From Oscillospiraceae bacterium (lineage in GTDB: Bacteria > Bacillota > Clostridia > Monoglobales > Monoglobaceae): DNA of 34,536 bases. Positions 7,395-15,735 of the stretch are shown piece after piece; position 1 is the first letter of the stretch, and each line of letters starts with the position of its first letter. The notes beneath the pieces were generated by a model, which worked only from the letters and a program-made list of their open reading frames with translations, did no database searches and was not told where the DNA came from. Position numbers and translations under genes: made by a program. The DNA is taken from assembly GCA_015068605.1 (NCBI GenBank), contig SVKF01000016.1, positions 1-34,536 on the forward strand, given 5' to 3'.

Positions 7395-7627
7395 GGGATG
7401 GACGCAAAATAGTGCAAATTGGATAAACCGAATCCCGAAGGCGTACACAGGTACTCCGAGAGGTGAGGTTTATTCAAAACACAAAACACTTTTTAATTTA
7501 GAAATTCGCCAGATTGCGAATTTCTTTCCTAATTTATGAAGTATATTTTGTCATTTACGCTTTTAAAAAATGTTTTTTATACGATTTTTTAGTGTTTTGT
7601 GTGGTCGGTGCATTTTGCGCCGTCCCC
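7394..7627 (-). ncRNA. Structured dispersed element A, copy 2
   Basis: Minus-strand copy of the element at 748-1007. Paired segments in plus coordinates: GGGGA 7394-7398 with TCCCC 7623-7627; CGCAAAAT 7403-7410 with ATTTTGCG 7612-7619; ATAAACC 7423-7429 with GGTTTAT 7467-7473; ACACAAAACACT 7479-7490 with AGTGTTTTGTGT 7591-7602; hairpin GAAATTCGC/GCGAATTTC 7501-7524. The conserved core is at 7431-7466. Relative to copy 1 the helices keep pairing while bases change (GGC:GCC becomes AACACT:AGTGTT, and ACAAACT:AGTTTGT becomes ATAAACC:GGTTTAT). The variable hairpin of copy 1 (939-969) is missing. It lies between two plus-strand genes, in antisense. From 7628 to 7754 I see only A+T-rich sequence. 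Confidence 0.7.
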
Positions 7628-7754
7628 TTTCTCATATTTAAATTCAGGATAAGCCTCATAAGCATTATTCCACAAACTAATTTAGTATACCATATTTTTT
7701 TAAAAAAAGCAACCTTTTTAATCTATAATTTTTTATTAAAAAAATATAATTTTA

Positions 7755-7783
7755 TTGCAATTCTTTTTGTGTTGTGTTATAAT
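7755..7783 (+). promoter_or_regulatory. Extended -10 promoter of L-rhamnose isomerase
   Basis: TTGCAA (7755-7760), a 17-bp spacer, TATAAT (7778-7783) preceded by TGT (7775-7777), giving an extended -10. It lies 44 bp before the likely start codon. No sugar-responsive operator is obvious. Confidence 0.75.
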
Positions 7784-7827
7784 TTATTTAAATATGATTT
7801 AAAAACTAAAGAAAGGTGATGAATATA

Positions 7828-9072
7828 ATGAATTTTGAATTAGTAAAGGAAAAATATGCAAGTGTCGGCGTTGATGTTATGGCGGCTATCGAAACTCTTA
7901 AAAATGCACCGGTTTCCCTCCATTGCTGGCAGGGTGACGATGTAGGCGGATTTGACAACGAGGGGGCATTAACCGGCGGAATTCAGACAACAGGCAACTA
8001 TCCCGGAAAGGCTACAACTCCCGAACAGCTTCTTGCCGATATGGACAAGGCTATTTCCCTTATGCCCGGTAAGAAAAAGCTTAATGTTCACGCTTGTTAT
8101 GCAATTTTTGAAAACGGCGAATTTGCAGACAGAGATAAGCTTGAGCCAAAGCATTTCAAAAAATGGGTTGAATTTGCAAAAGAGAGAAATATGGGTATCG
8201 ACTTTAACCCAACCTTCTTCTCTCACGATAAGGTTAAAGACGGGCTTACTCTTTCAAGCCCTGATAAGGCTACCCGTGATTTCTGGATTGAACACGGTAA
8301 GGCTTGTATCAGAATATCCGAATATTTTGCAAAGGAAACGGGTGTTCCTTGTGTTATGAATATCTGGACAGGTGACGGTTTTAAGGATATTCCGTCTGAC
8401 AGACTCGGTCCAAGAGTAAGATACAAAGAATCAATCGAAGCAATTTTATCTGAGCCGTTTGACAAAAACCTTGTTAAGCCTTGTGTTGAATCAAAGGTAT
8501 TTGGTATCGGTGTCGAATCATTTACTGCAGGTTCAGCAGAATTTTCTCTTACCTTTGCGGCAACTCATGATGGTTGTCTTCCGCTTATGGATAACGGTCA
8601 CTATCATCCAACCGAAGTTGTATCGGATAAAATTCCGGCTTTACTTGCATTCTTCCCTGAAATCGCATTACATATAACAAGACCTATTCGTTGGGACAGC
8701 GACCATGTTGTTCTCTATGATGATGAAACAAGAGAAATGGCTAAGGAAATCGTAAGATGCGGTGCAATAGACAGAGTTTATATGGCTCTCGACTTCTTTG
8801 ATGCAAGCATTAACAGAATTTCAGCTTGGGTTGTTGGTTTCAGAAGCTGGCAGAAAGCTATGCTTAACGCCCTCTGTATGCCGAACGAGCTTTTAAAGAA
8901 GCTTCAGGACGAAAACAGAATGACCGAGCTTATGGTTATGCAGGAAGAACTTAAGCTTTACCCATTCAACGAGGTTTGGGAATACTACTGCAAAGAATGT
9001 GGTGTTGAACCAACTGAAAAGTGGCTTGACGAAGTTCTTACATACGAAAAAGAAGTTTTAAGCAAGAGATAA
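7828..9072 (+). CDS. rhaA: L-rhamnose isomerase (RhaA)
   Basis: Isomerises L-rhamnose to L-rhamnulose, the first step of rhamnose catabolism, as a metal-dependent TIM barrel. Colinear with E. coli RhaA over its whole length: PVSLHCWQGDDVGGF, LTGGIQTTGNYPGKA, LNVHACYA, GIDFNPTFFSH, VESKVFGIG.ES, DNGHYHPTEV (metal site), TRPIRWDSDHVVL, ALDFFDASINRI, and the C-terminal YEKEVLSKR. I prefer ATG 7828 (414 residues) because AAAGGTG (7813-7818) is properly spaced. GTG 7816 and ATG 7819 would overlap the ribosome binding site. No rhamnulokinase, aldolase, transporter or regulator adjoins it, which is unusual. Confidence 0.95.
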   Translation: MNFELVKEKYASVGVDVMAAIETLKNAPVSLHCWQGDDVGGFDNEGALTGGIQTTGNYPGKATTPEQLLADMDKAISLMPGKKKLNVHACYAIFENGEFADRDKLEPKHFKKWVEFAKERNMGIDFNPTFFSHDKVKDGLTLSSPDKATRDFWIEHGKACIRISEYFAKETGVPCVMNIWTGDGFKDIPSDRLGPRVRYKESIEAILSEPFDKNLVKPCVESKVFGIGVESFTAGSAEFSLTFAATHDGCLPLMDNGHYHPTEVVSDKIPALLAFFPEIALHITRPIRWDSDHVVLYDDETREMAKEIVRCGAIDRVYMALDFFDASINRISAWVVGFRSWQKAMLNALCMPNELLKKLQDENRMTELMVMQEELKLYPFNEVWEYYCKECGVEPTEKWLDEVLTYEKEVLSKR

Positions 9073-9083
9073 TTTACATAAAA

Positions 9084-9131
9084 GGCGGTGTTTAAAAGGT
9101 CAAAAAGACTTTTTAAACACCGCCTTGTTTT
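9084..9131 (+). terminator. Strong terminator after rhaA
   Basis: 14-bp stem GGCGGTGTTTAAAA (9084-9097) with TTTTAAACACCGCC (9111-9124), followed by TTGTTTTT. It abuts the start of repeat B copy 1. Confidence 0.9.
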
Positions 9132-9217
9132 TAGGTATATTCAGGGATATATTCTACAAGAGGATTTCTCAATTCCTGTTATTTTTCCTCTTTTCTTGCG
9201 ATCCGGAGTTTTTTAAC
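9124..9217 (+). repeat. Dispersed 94-bp element B, copy 1
   Basis: From CTTGTTTTTAGG to GTTTTTTAAC this segment matches the reverse complement of 34312-34405 with 5 mismatches in 94 bp and no gaps. It lies in the convergent gap between rhaA and the ABC ATPase and stops 6 bp before the ATPase stop codon. No ORF or clear terminal inverted repeat is visible. Neither copy is next to a transposase. Confidence 0.85.
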
Positions 9218-9222
9218 CCTTT

Positions 9223-9969
9223 TTATAAAACTTTATTTAAGAAATCTATTGTTCTCGGATGTTTTGGATTTGAGAAAATCTCCTGCGGAGCTCCCTCCTC
9301 CAAAATAACGCCTTCGTCCATAAACAACACTCTGTCTGCAACCTCACGGGCAAAGCCCATTTCGTGGGTCACGACAACCATCGTCATACCTTTTTTTGCA
9401 AGGTCTTTCATAACAGCTAAAACCTCGCCGACCATTTCAGGGTCAAGGGCTGATGTTGGCTCATCAAAGAGCATAATATCCGGCGACATAGCAAGGGCTC
9501 TCGCTATCGCAACTCTCTGCTTCTGACCGCCTGATAACTGTGACGGATAGCTCTCCGCTTTATCCGAAAGTCCAACCGTATCAAGAAGTCTTTCCGCAGT
9601 TTCCTTAGCCTCTTCCTTTGTTGCTTTTTTCAAATCAACAGGAGCAAGCATAAGATTATCAATGACATTCATATTTGCAAACAGGTTAAAGTGTTGAAAC
9701 ACCATTCCTATATTTTCTCTGACTTTATTTATATTTATTTTTTTATCATTGATATGAAAATCATCAACAACTATTTCCCCCGAAGTTGCCCCTTCAAGTC
9801 TATTGAGACATCTTAAAAAAGTTGATTTTCCTGAACCTGAAGGTCCGATTATACACACAACCTCGCCCTCGTAAATATCAACCGATATACCGTTTAAAAC
9901 CTTATTATTTCCAAATTGCTTTTTAAGGTCTTTAACATGAATTTTAACTGAATCTTTATTTGCGGCCAC
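9223..9969 (-). CDS. Polar amino-acid ABC transporter, ATP-binding protein
   Basis: 248 residues that power amino-acid uptake with the permease at 9956 and the binding protein at 10698. Walker [10 protein letters not shown] (42-50), Q-loop MVFQHFNLF, signature [15 protein letters not shown], Walker [15 protein letters not shown] and switch [10 protein letters not shown] are all intact and of the GlnQ/HisP type. The start is GTG at 9969: AAAGGAG lies 8 nt upstream and no in-frame ATG is near. It overlaps the permease by 14 bp, so translation is probably coupled. The C-terminus [13 protein letters not shown] is typical. The exact amino acid cannot be told. Confidence 0.93.
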   Translation of the reverse strand: MAANKDSVKIHVKDLKKQFGNNKVLNGISVDIYEGEVVCIIGPSGSGKSTFLRCLNRLEGATSGEIVVDDFHINDKKININKVRENIGMVFQHFNLFANMNVIDNLMLAPVDLKKATKEEAKETAERLLDTVGLSDKAESYPSQLSGGQKQRVAIARALAMSPDIMLFDEPTSALDPEMVGEVLAVMKDLAKKGMTMVVVTHEMGFAREVADRVLFMDEGVILEEGAPQEIFSNPKHPRTIDFLNKVL

Positions 9970-10627
9970 GGCTCAATCTCCTTTCCAAAATGTTAGCAAC
10001 CTGTTGCAATGTTAAAATAACTACAAGATACATAACCGCAACAATCGCCCAAGTTTCAAAGGATTTGAATGTTATTGCAATAACATTCTGCGCCTTATTA
10101 ACAAGTTCCGGAAATCCGATAACTGAAAGAATTGATGTATCTTTCAGGGTTATTATGAACTGGTTTACGATACTCGGTATCATATTTTTTATAGCCTGCG
10201 GAAGAACAACTCTGAACATTGACCGCCAGTAAGATAAGCCAAGACTTCTTGCCGCTTCCATCTGCCCCGGGTCAATAGACTGAATTCCCGCACGGATGAT
10301 TTCCGACATATAAGCACCACAGTTTAACGCAAGACATATAGTTCCTGCCTGAAGTGCTGAAAGAGTAAATCTCGTATCAAAAATTGTTCTTAAACCATAT
10401 GGAACACCATAAAAAACGAAGAATGCCAGAACTATCATCGGCACGCCTCTGATAAGATTTACATATATTTTTGCAACAATTTTTGAAACCTTATTATCAA
10501 CAACGCTCGCAAGCCCAAAAAACACACCAAGCAAACATCCAAAAAACAACCCGCATAAAGCCAAAAGCAATGTTTGACCCATCGCACCCAGCAACAGCGA
10601 ACCGTATTTACTTATGATTTCATTCAT
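9956..10627 (-). CDS. Polar amino-acid ABC transporter, permease
   Basis: 223-residue inner-membrane permease of the HisM/GlnP family with about five membrane helices. The coupling-helix (EAA) region is clear: [44 protein letters not shown], read as landmarks across the middle of the protein. An AGGAGG box lies 11 nt before ATG. The gene is separated from the upstream binding-protein gene by a hairpin (10654-10682) and overlaps the ATPase gene. A single permease implies a homodimer. Confidence 0.92.
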   Translation of the reverse strand: MNEIISKYGSLLLGAMGQTLLLALCGLFFGCLLGVFFGLASVVDNKVSKIVAKIYVNLIRGVPMIVLAFFVFYGVPYGLRTIFDTRFTLSALQAGTICLALNCGAYMSEIIRAGIQSIDPGQMEAARSLGLSYWRSMFRVVLPQAIKNMIPSIVNQFIITLKDTSILSVIGFPELVNKAQNVIAITFKSFETWAIVAVMYLVVILTLQQVANILERRLSRGRK

Positions 10628-10653
10628 GAAAGCATAATCCTCCTAACACAACT

Positions 10654-10682
10654 AAAGGGCACCGGATTCCCCAATGCCCTTT
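10654..10682 (-). promoter_or_regulatory. Intercistronic hairpin between binding-protein and permease genes
   Basis: AAAGGGCA (10654-10661) pairs with TGCCCTTT (10675-10682) around a 13-nt loop. No U-run follows on the minus strand. Such stems commonly protect or partly terminate the upstream message, so the binding protein is made in excess over the permease. That role is inferred from position. Confidence 0.6.
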
Positions 10683-10697
10683 CCGTTAACATTTAAA

Positions 10698-11453
10698 TTA
10701 GCCGAGATATTTTGCAATTATCTCATCATACTTACCGTTTTCACGGATATTCTTAAGACCTGCATTGAAAAGGTCTATAAGTTCCTGATTTGCGTCATCA
10801 AAGATTGCAAAACCATACTGTGCCGGCTCATTCTCTGTTCCTTCAACAAACTTCATAGCAAGTTCGCCTGTCTTGATGTTATACTTAAGGATTGGAGTAT
10901 CATCAAAGCACGCATCAACCTGACCACCGATAACAGCCTGATACATATCAGGGGATGTCGTGAAAGTTACAACCTCAAAGCCATACTTATCCTTAATACT
11001 GTCAGCATATGTGTTGCTCATTGTACCGTTTTTAACAGCAACCTTTTTGCCCTTCATATCATCAAAGCCTTTGATACTTGAATCTTTGGCAACAGCCATT
11101 CCCTGTGTTGCATCATAATAGCCATCAGAGAAAATCCAGCCGCTTGCTTTTCTATCATCTGTAATAGATGCGCCTGCAATCATACCGTCAGCCTGACCTG
11201 CCTGACAAGCAGCAATAGCTGCATCCCAGCCAATATATTGAAGGTCATAGGTAAATCCCTGATCTTCTGCAATGGCTGCAAGGATATCCATATCGATACC
11301 AACGATATTTCCGTCAGCATCCTGGAATTCAAAAGGACTAAATCCTTTATCCGTTGCAATCACAAAGTTCTTTTTGCCTTCATCATCTCCGCCGCAAGCA
11401 ACAAATGTTAAACACATAACTGCTACCAGCATCAAACATAAAATTTTTTTCAT
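10698..11453 (-). CDS. Polar amino-acid ABC transporter, substrate-binding lipoprotein
   Basis: 251 residues. The signal peptide ends in the lipobox FVAC with lipid-anchored Cys20, so the mature protein is tethered outside the membrane. It has the type II periplasmic-binding fold: ATDKGFSPFEFQDADG near the start, VGIDMDILAAIAE, then the second lobe KGKKVAVKNGT and QVDACFDDTP. This fits families for glutamine, arginine, cystine and related amino acids, and the ligand is not predictable by eye. First gene of the transporter operon: GGAGG precedes ATG, and a promoter is at 11493-11521. Confidence 0.93.
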   Translation of the reverse strand: MKKILCLMLVAVMCLTFVACGGDDEGKKNFVIATDKGFSPFEFQDADGNIVGIDMDILAAIAEDQGFTYDLQYIGWDAAIAACQAGQADGMIAGASITDDRKASGWIFSDGYYDATQGMAVAKDSSIKGFDDMKGKKVAVKNGTMSNTYADSIKDKYGFEVVTFTTSPDMYQAVIGGQVDACFDDTPILKYNIKTGELAMKFVEGTENEPAQYGFAIFDDANQELIDLFNAGLKNIRENGKYDEIIAKYLG

Positions 11454-11492
11454 TTTGAAAAAACCTCCATATAAAAAATAGTTATTGACTAA

Positions 11493-11521
11493 ATTTTACA
11501 TCATTTTCATCAAAATGTCAA
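11493..11521 (-). promoter_or_regulatory. Sigma-A promoter of the amino-acid ABC operon
   Basis: Minus strand TTGACA (11521-11516), 17-bp spacer, TAAAAT (11498-11493), about 40 bp before the start codon. Confidence 0.8.
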
Positions 11522-11575
11522 GAGTTAGTTAGAATTTTAACAACATAAACCCCAAAAGAGACTGTCTGAATTATG

Positions 11576-13633
11576 TTAGTTGTTTTCAGCGATAACCTTA
11601 TCCGCCACATTCTGCGGTGCTTCCTGATAACGCTCAAATTCAAATTCAAATTCGCCTCTGCCCTGTGTCATAGAACGAAGGTCATTCGCATAAGAATACA
11701 TTTCAGCAACCGGAATTTCGCCCTCGATAAGTGTGTCACCATTGCCCTGCGGTGTCATTCCGAGCATCTGTCCTCGACGCTTGTTTATATCGCCTATTAT
11801 ATCACCCGTATATGTATCCGGAACCATAACCTTAAGATGTCCGATTGGCTCGAGGAGAACCGGGGATGCCTGTTCAAGACCTGACTTAAACGCGAGTCCT
11901 GCCGCTGTTTTAAACGCCATTTCCGACGAATCAACAGGATGATATGAACCATCAACCAAAGTTGCTTTAAGGTTTACAACCGGATAGCCTGCCAAAACAC
12001 CCTTTTGCATACAATCCTGCAAACCTTTTTCAACTGCAGGGAAGTAGTTTTTCGGAACGCTTCCGCCAAACACCTTTTCCTCAAAAATCAGTGTCTCACT
12101 TTCGCAAGGCTCAAACTCAATCCAAACATGACCATACTGACCGTGCCCGCCGGACTGTTTCTTATGCTTTCCTTCCGCCTTAACAGCTTTTCTTATAGCT
12201 TCACGATACGGAACCTTCGGAGCTTCAAGACTAACTTCAACCCCAAATTTATTCTTCAGTTTGCTAACCAAAATATCAATATGCTGATCACCAAGCCCCT
12301 TGATAACCTGCTGATGAGTTTCAACATTATTCTCAACTATAAATGTTTTGTCTTCCTCCATAAGACGGGCAAGTCCCTGGCTTATCTTTTCTTCATCACC
12401 CTTTGCTTTCGGAACAACAGCCAATGACATATTCGGTTTAACAAAATTGATTCCCTCAAGGATAACATGGTCAGAAAGACTGCACAGCGTATCCCCTGTT
12501 TCTGTTGCGGCAAGCTTTGCAACCGCGCCGATATCTCCTGCGGAAAGCTTTTCAACCTCAGTCTGCTTCTTGCCGACCAACGCAAATATCTTGCCTATTC
12601 TCTCATTCTTTTCCTTGTTCGGATTATAAACAGTTGTATCGGGAGTCATCGTTCCTGAATAAACCTTGAAATATGAAAGTTTTCCAACATAAGGGTCTGC
12701 AACAGTTTTAAAAACAAGTGCCGCCAGAGGGTCATTTATGCTGACCTTTCTTCTTGCTTCTGTTCCGTCCGTCTTTTTGGCAGGAATATATTCCTCTGTG
12801 TCAGCTGACGGGAAATAAGCAAGTATCGCATTCATAAGGGAGGAAATACCAAGCTTATTATATGCACTTCCGCAGAGAACCGGAACAATTTCGCCCTTTG
12901 CAACGCCTGCTCTAAGCGCTGCATAGGTTTCTTCAAGAGTAAATTCCTCTCCTGCAAAAAATCTGTCCATAAGCTCTTCCGAGCTTTCAGCAACCGCTTC
13001 ATTTATCATATTTCTGATTGGCTCAATATCCGCCGCCATATCATCCGGAACAGACGCCGTAACCGTTCTGTCTCCCTGGAATTTACGAGCTTCCTTTTCA
13101 ACCACGTTGACAAAGCCTGTTATTTTATCTCCTTCACGAATAGGAATCTGGAACGGAGCTATTCTCTTCCCGTATTTTTCACGAAGCTGGTCCAAAACCT
13201 TATAATAGTCAACTCTTTCATCATCAACCTTATTAATAAAGATAATTTTCGGGAGCTTTCTCTCTTCTGTATAGTTCCAAGCTTTTTCGGCACCAACAGT
13301 AAGACCCGACTTACCGCTGAGAACAATTATTGCCGCATCAGCAACACGGATACCCTGCTGAACTTCTCCGACAAAATCAAAAAATCCGGGAGTATCAATT
13401 ATATTAAACTTCATTCCGCCCCAATCACAATTAGCGACAGCGGTACTAATCGAAAACTTACGCTTAATTTCTTCAGGGTCAAAATCCGTTGCAGTATTTC
13501 CGTCACGGGTTCTGCCAAGTTTTTCAACGCTGCCTGCCGTATATAACATAGCTTCTGCCAGGGATGTTTTTCCTGAATTACCATGCCCCAGCAAGCAGAA
13601 ATTGCGAATTTTAGATGTGTCATAAAGTTTCAT
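11576..13633 (-). CDS. Elongation factor G paralogue (EF-G2/FusA2-like GTPase)
   Basis: 685 residues with the EF-G domain order: GTPase domain, domain II, and domains III-V (SGGHGQYGHV in IV; TYTGDIIGDINKRRGQMLGM in V). GTPase motifs deviate from the main EF-G. The P-loop is GHGNSGKT (16-23), not GHVDHGKT or GHIDAGKT; G3 is DTPGF; G4 is NKVD; and the switch I segment reads RKFSISTAV where EF-G has RGITITSA. The gene stands alone rather than in the str operon, which supports a paralogue. The role (alternative translocase, recycling or ribosome rescue) is unknown. AAGGAGG precedes ATG, next to a 26-bp palindrome. Confidence 0.88.
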   Translation of the reverse strand: MKLYDTSKIRNFCLLGHGNSGKTSLAEAMLYTAGSVEKLGRTRDGNTATDFDPEEIKRKFSISTAVANCDWGGMKFNIIDTPGFFDFVGEVQQGIRVADAAIIVLSGKSGLTVGAEKAWNYTEERKLPKIIFINKVDDERVDYYKVLDQLREKYGKRIAPFQIPIREGDKITGFVNVVEKEARKFQGDRTVTASVPDDMAADIEPIRNMINEAVAESSEELMDRFFAGEEFTLEETYAALRAGVAKGEIVPVLCGSAYNKLGISSLMNAILAYFPSADTEEYIPAKKTDGTEARRKVSINDPLAALVFKTVADPYVGKLSYFKVYSGTMTPDTTVYNPNKEKNERIGKIFALVGKKQTEVEKLSAGDIGAVAKLAATETGDTLCSLSDHVILEGINFVKPNMSLAVVPKAKGDEEKISQGLARLMEEDKTFIVENNVETHQQVIKGLGDQHIDILVSKLKNKFGVEVSLEAPKVPYREAIRKAVKAEGKHKKQSGGHGQYGHVWIEFEPCESETLIFEEKVFGGSVPKNYFPAVEKGLQDCMQKGVLAGYPVVNLKATLVDGSYHPVDSSEMAFKTAAGLAFKSGLEQASPVLLEPIGHLKVMVPDTYTGDIIGDINKRRGQMLGMTPQGNGDTLIEGEIPVAEMYSYANDLRSMTQGRGEFEFEFERYQEAPQNVADKVIAENN

Positions 13634-13646
13634 AACATATGCCTCC

Positions 13647-13672
13647 TTAAAATAAGTATACTCTTATTTTAA
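13647..13672. promoter_or_regulatory. Perfect palindrome in the EF-G paralogue leader
   Basis: TTAAAATAAG (13647-13656) and CTTATTTTAA (13663-13672) are perfect 10-bp inverted arms around TATACT. It lies immediately upstream of the ribosome binding site and covers a possible -10 (TATACT on minus, 13660-13655), so it could be an operator. Its A+T-rich content makes chance more likely than its length suggests. Confidence 0.4.
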
Positions 13673-13765
13673 ATGATTTTTGTATTTTTTTCAACTAAAT
13701 TATCAACAATATTCAGCTCTTTTTTTGTATATTTTAACCAAAATTATTATACCCTGATATTATAA

Positions 13766-13807
13766 AGGGAGCTATATCAAAACGAAATCATTTTGACATA
13801 GCTCCCT
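13766..13807 (-). terminator. Terminator of the NhaC-family gene
   Basis: AGGGAGCTAT and ATAGCTCCCT arms with an inner CAAAA/TTTTG stem. On minus it is followed by TTATAAT. The apical sequence resembles the hairpins that end both copies of element A. Confidence 0.8.
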
Positions 13808-13826
13808 AATTTATTTTTTCAAAGCA

Positions 13827-15443
13827 CTATTGAATTGGTTTTCTCATCTTCTTAATCACGAATAATGTTCCAAGTGTCAGGATTATACCTACCGGAAGCA
13901 TTATAAATGCATTTGGTACAAATCCTGCTATTATGTAACAAATAAATGAAATTGCCGCAACCGTTATTGAATACGGAAGCTGTGTTGAAACATGATTTAG
14001 ATGATTACACTGAGCACCTGCCGATGACATAATTGTCGTATCAGAAATTGGTGAACAATGGTCACCGCAAACAGCGCCCGCAAGACAAGCTGACATACCA
14101 ACTATCATAAGCGGGTCAGATGCAGGGAAGATTGATGTTACAATTGGGATAAGGATACCGAATGTACCCCATGATGTTCCTGTTGCAAAAGCAAGAACAC
14201 AAGCAACAACAAAGATAATAGCAGGGAGAAGCTTAGCAAGACCTGCAGCTGAGCTTTCCATAAGACCTGCAACATAAGCATCTGCACCCAAAAGGCCTGT
14301 CATATTCTTAAGAGTTGTTGCAAATGTAAGAATCAGGATAGCAGGAACCATTGCAATAAAGCCCTTTGGAACACATTCCATTGCTTCCTTAAAGCTGATA
14401 ACTCTTCTTGCAACGAGGTAAATCATTGAAACAAGCAATGCGATAATACCGCCCCATGGGAGACCAACTGTCGCATTAGTGTTTGAGAACGAACCAATAA
14501 AGTCGCCTTTATAATCTGTTCCGCCCCCGATGTCTGTGCCGAAGAATCCGCCCACATAAACAAGAGCTATAACACTTACGATTATTAAAACAGCAATCGG
14601 GAATATGAGGTCAATAACCTTACCCTTTGAAGATGGCGTATCTTCGTCTGCATCAACTATGTCCCCTGATGTAAATAAATCCCCCTTATTTATAGCATTG
14701 AATTCATGGAGTTTCATAGGACCAAAATCAAACTTCATAAGAACAATTGCGATAATAAACACAAATGTCAAAAGTGAATAGAAGTTAAACGGAATAGCCT
14801 TTATAAATAGAGATATTCCCTCACCCTCAGGAGCATAGCTTGCAACCGCTGCTGCCCATGAAGAAATCGGAGCAATCATACAAACAGGAGCCGCTGTGGC
14901 ATCAATAATATATGAAAGCTTAGCACGGGAAATCTTATGGGAATCCGTTACAGGACGCATAACTGAACCAACTGTCAGACAGTTGAAATAGTCGTCAATA
15001 AAAATCAATATACCAAGAACAAATGTTGCAAACATTGCACCAATTCTTGATTTGATATGAGTCTGTGCCCATTTACCAAACGCCGCACTTCCGCCTGCTT
15101 TATTAACAAGAGCAACCAAAACGCCAAGAACAACAAGGAAAATGAAAATACCAGCTGTTTTGGAAACTGCAGCGATAAAGCCTTCATTGAGCATATTATC
15201 CATTGCCGCAACAGGCTTAAGTCCTGTTGAGAAGAGCGCACCAACAAGGATACCAACAAACAATGAGGAATAAACCTCTTTTGTAATGAGTGCAAGACCG
15301 ATTGCGATAATCGGTGGAACAAGAGCCCAGAAAGAATTCATAAACATATTCGTTTCTTCTGCGTCTCCGCCTGCAAAACAAGTCATTGTAAGAACTAAAA
15401 GCATAATTCCCGCAAGGACAAAAAACTTCTTTGTGTTTTTCAT
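13827..15443 (-). CDS. NhaC-family transporter under lysine riboswitch control (probable lysine carrier)
   Basis: About 538 residues with many membrane helices. Its NhaC-family features include WALVPPIIAIGLALITKEVY near the N-terminus, FIDDYFNCLTVGSVMRPV, the ATAAPVCMIAPISSW segment, FATGTSWGTFGI and AGAVCGDHCSPISDTTI. The family covers Na+/H+ antiporters and amino-acid/H+ or Na+ carriers. Because a lysine riboswitch controls it, lysine import is more likely than sodium export here; comparative genomics has linked riboswitch-controlled nhaC homologues to lysine transport. The ATG at 15443 follows AGAGGTG by 6 nt, and an in-frame GTG lies 9 nt upstream. Monocistronic, ending at 13766-13807. 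Confidence 0.9.
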   Translation of the reverse strand: MKNTKKFFVLAGIMLLVLTMTCFAGGDAEETNMFMNSFWALVPPIIAIGLALITKEVYSSLFVGILVGALFSTGLKPVAAMDNMLNEGFIAAVSKTAGIFIFLVVLGVLVALVNKAGGSAAFGKWAQTHIKSRIGAMFATFVLGILIFIDDYFNCLTVGSVMRPVTDSHKISRAKLSYIIDATAAPVCMIAPISSWAAAVASYAPEGEGISLFIKAIPFNFYSLLTFVFIIAIVLMKFDFGPMKLHEFNAINKGDLFTSGDIVDADEDTPSSKGKVIDLIFPIAVLIIVSVIALVYVGGFFGTDIGGGTDYKGDFIGSFSNTNATVGLPWGGIIALLVSMIYLVARRVISFKEAMECVPKGFIAMVPAILILTFATTLKNMTGLLGADAYVAGLMESSAAGLAKLLPAIIFVVACVLAFATGTSWGTFGILIPIVTSIFPASDPLMIVGMSACLAGAVCGDHCSPISDTTIMSSAGAQCNHLNHVSTQLPYSITVAAISFICYIIAGFVPNAFIMLPVGIILTLGTLFVIKKMRKPIQ

Positions 15444-15487
15444 AATACACACCTCTTTTATTATAATATTAATTATTTTTCATACAC

Positions 15488-15522
15488 AAAAAGACCGAAA
15501 ATGCGGGGACATTAACGGTCTT
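15488..15522 (-). terminator. Riboswitch-controlled terminator
   Basis: On the minus strand AAGACCG (15522-15516) pairs with CGGTCTT (15497-15491), followed by TTTGTG. It lies between the lysine aptamer and the NhaC coding region, the expected place for a lysine-stabilised terminator. Confidence 0.75.
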
Positions 15523-15534
15523 AAATAACAATGA

Positions 15535-15695
15535 TGTCGATAGCTCCCCACATAAAAGTGACAGTTCGCAAGATATTATCCTGCGCCCCAACACAGCCCC
15601 TTGGCAAAAGACTGCATTTCGGCAAAAATCCCTTTCAGATAACCCAATTCGCCATGAAAATTATCTTACTCTTAATTTTTGCGACCTCTATCTTT
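15535..15695 (-). promoter_or_regulatory. Lysine riboswitch (L box)
   Basis: Read on the minus strand from 15692: GATAGAGGTCGC, AAGAGTAAGAT, TCTGAAAGGGA, GCCGAAATGCAGTC, CTGTCACT, TGGGGAGCTATC. These match the conserved junction segments of the B. subtilis lysC leader in the same order and spacing, and GATAGAG pairs with GCTATC to close P1. The aptamer starts about 10 nt after a consensus -10 and is followed by a terminator. High lysine should end transcription before the NhaC-family gene. Confidence 0.88.
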
Positions 15696-15701
15696 CTTCA
15701 A

Positions 15702-15730
15702 ATTATAACATATATTAACTTTTCTGTCAA
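15702..15730 (-). promoter_or_regulatory. Consensus promoter of the lysine riboswitch transcript
   Basis: Minus strand TTGACA (15730-15725), 17-bp spacer, TATAAT (15707-15702) with TGT just upstream. It abuts the argH stop codon (15736). Confidence 0.9.
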
Positions 15731-15735
15731 GCTTT

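Noticed and set aside
7514-7819. 101-codon plus-strand ORF before rhaA
   Set aside because: Covers the antisense of element A and the rhaA promoter region; Phe/Leu/Ile/Lys-rich, as expected from A+T-rich spacer.
15443-15735. T-box or SAM riboswitch upstream of the NhaC gene
   Set aside because: No TGGNACC T-box motif; the ordered segments fit the lysine aptamer instead.
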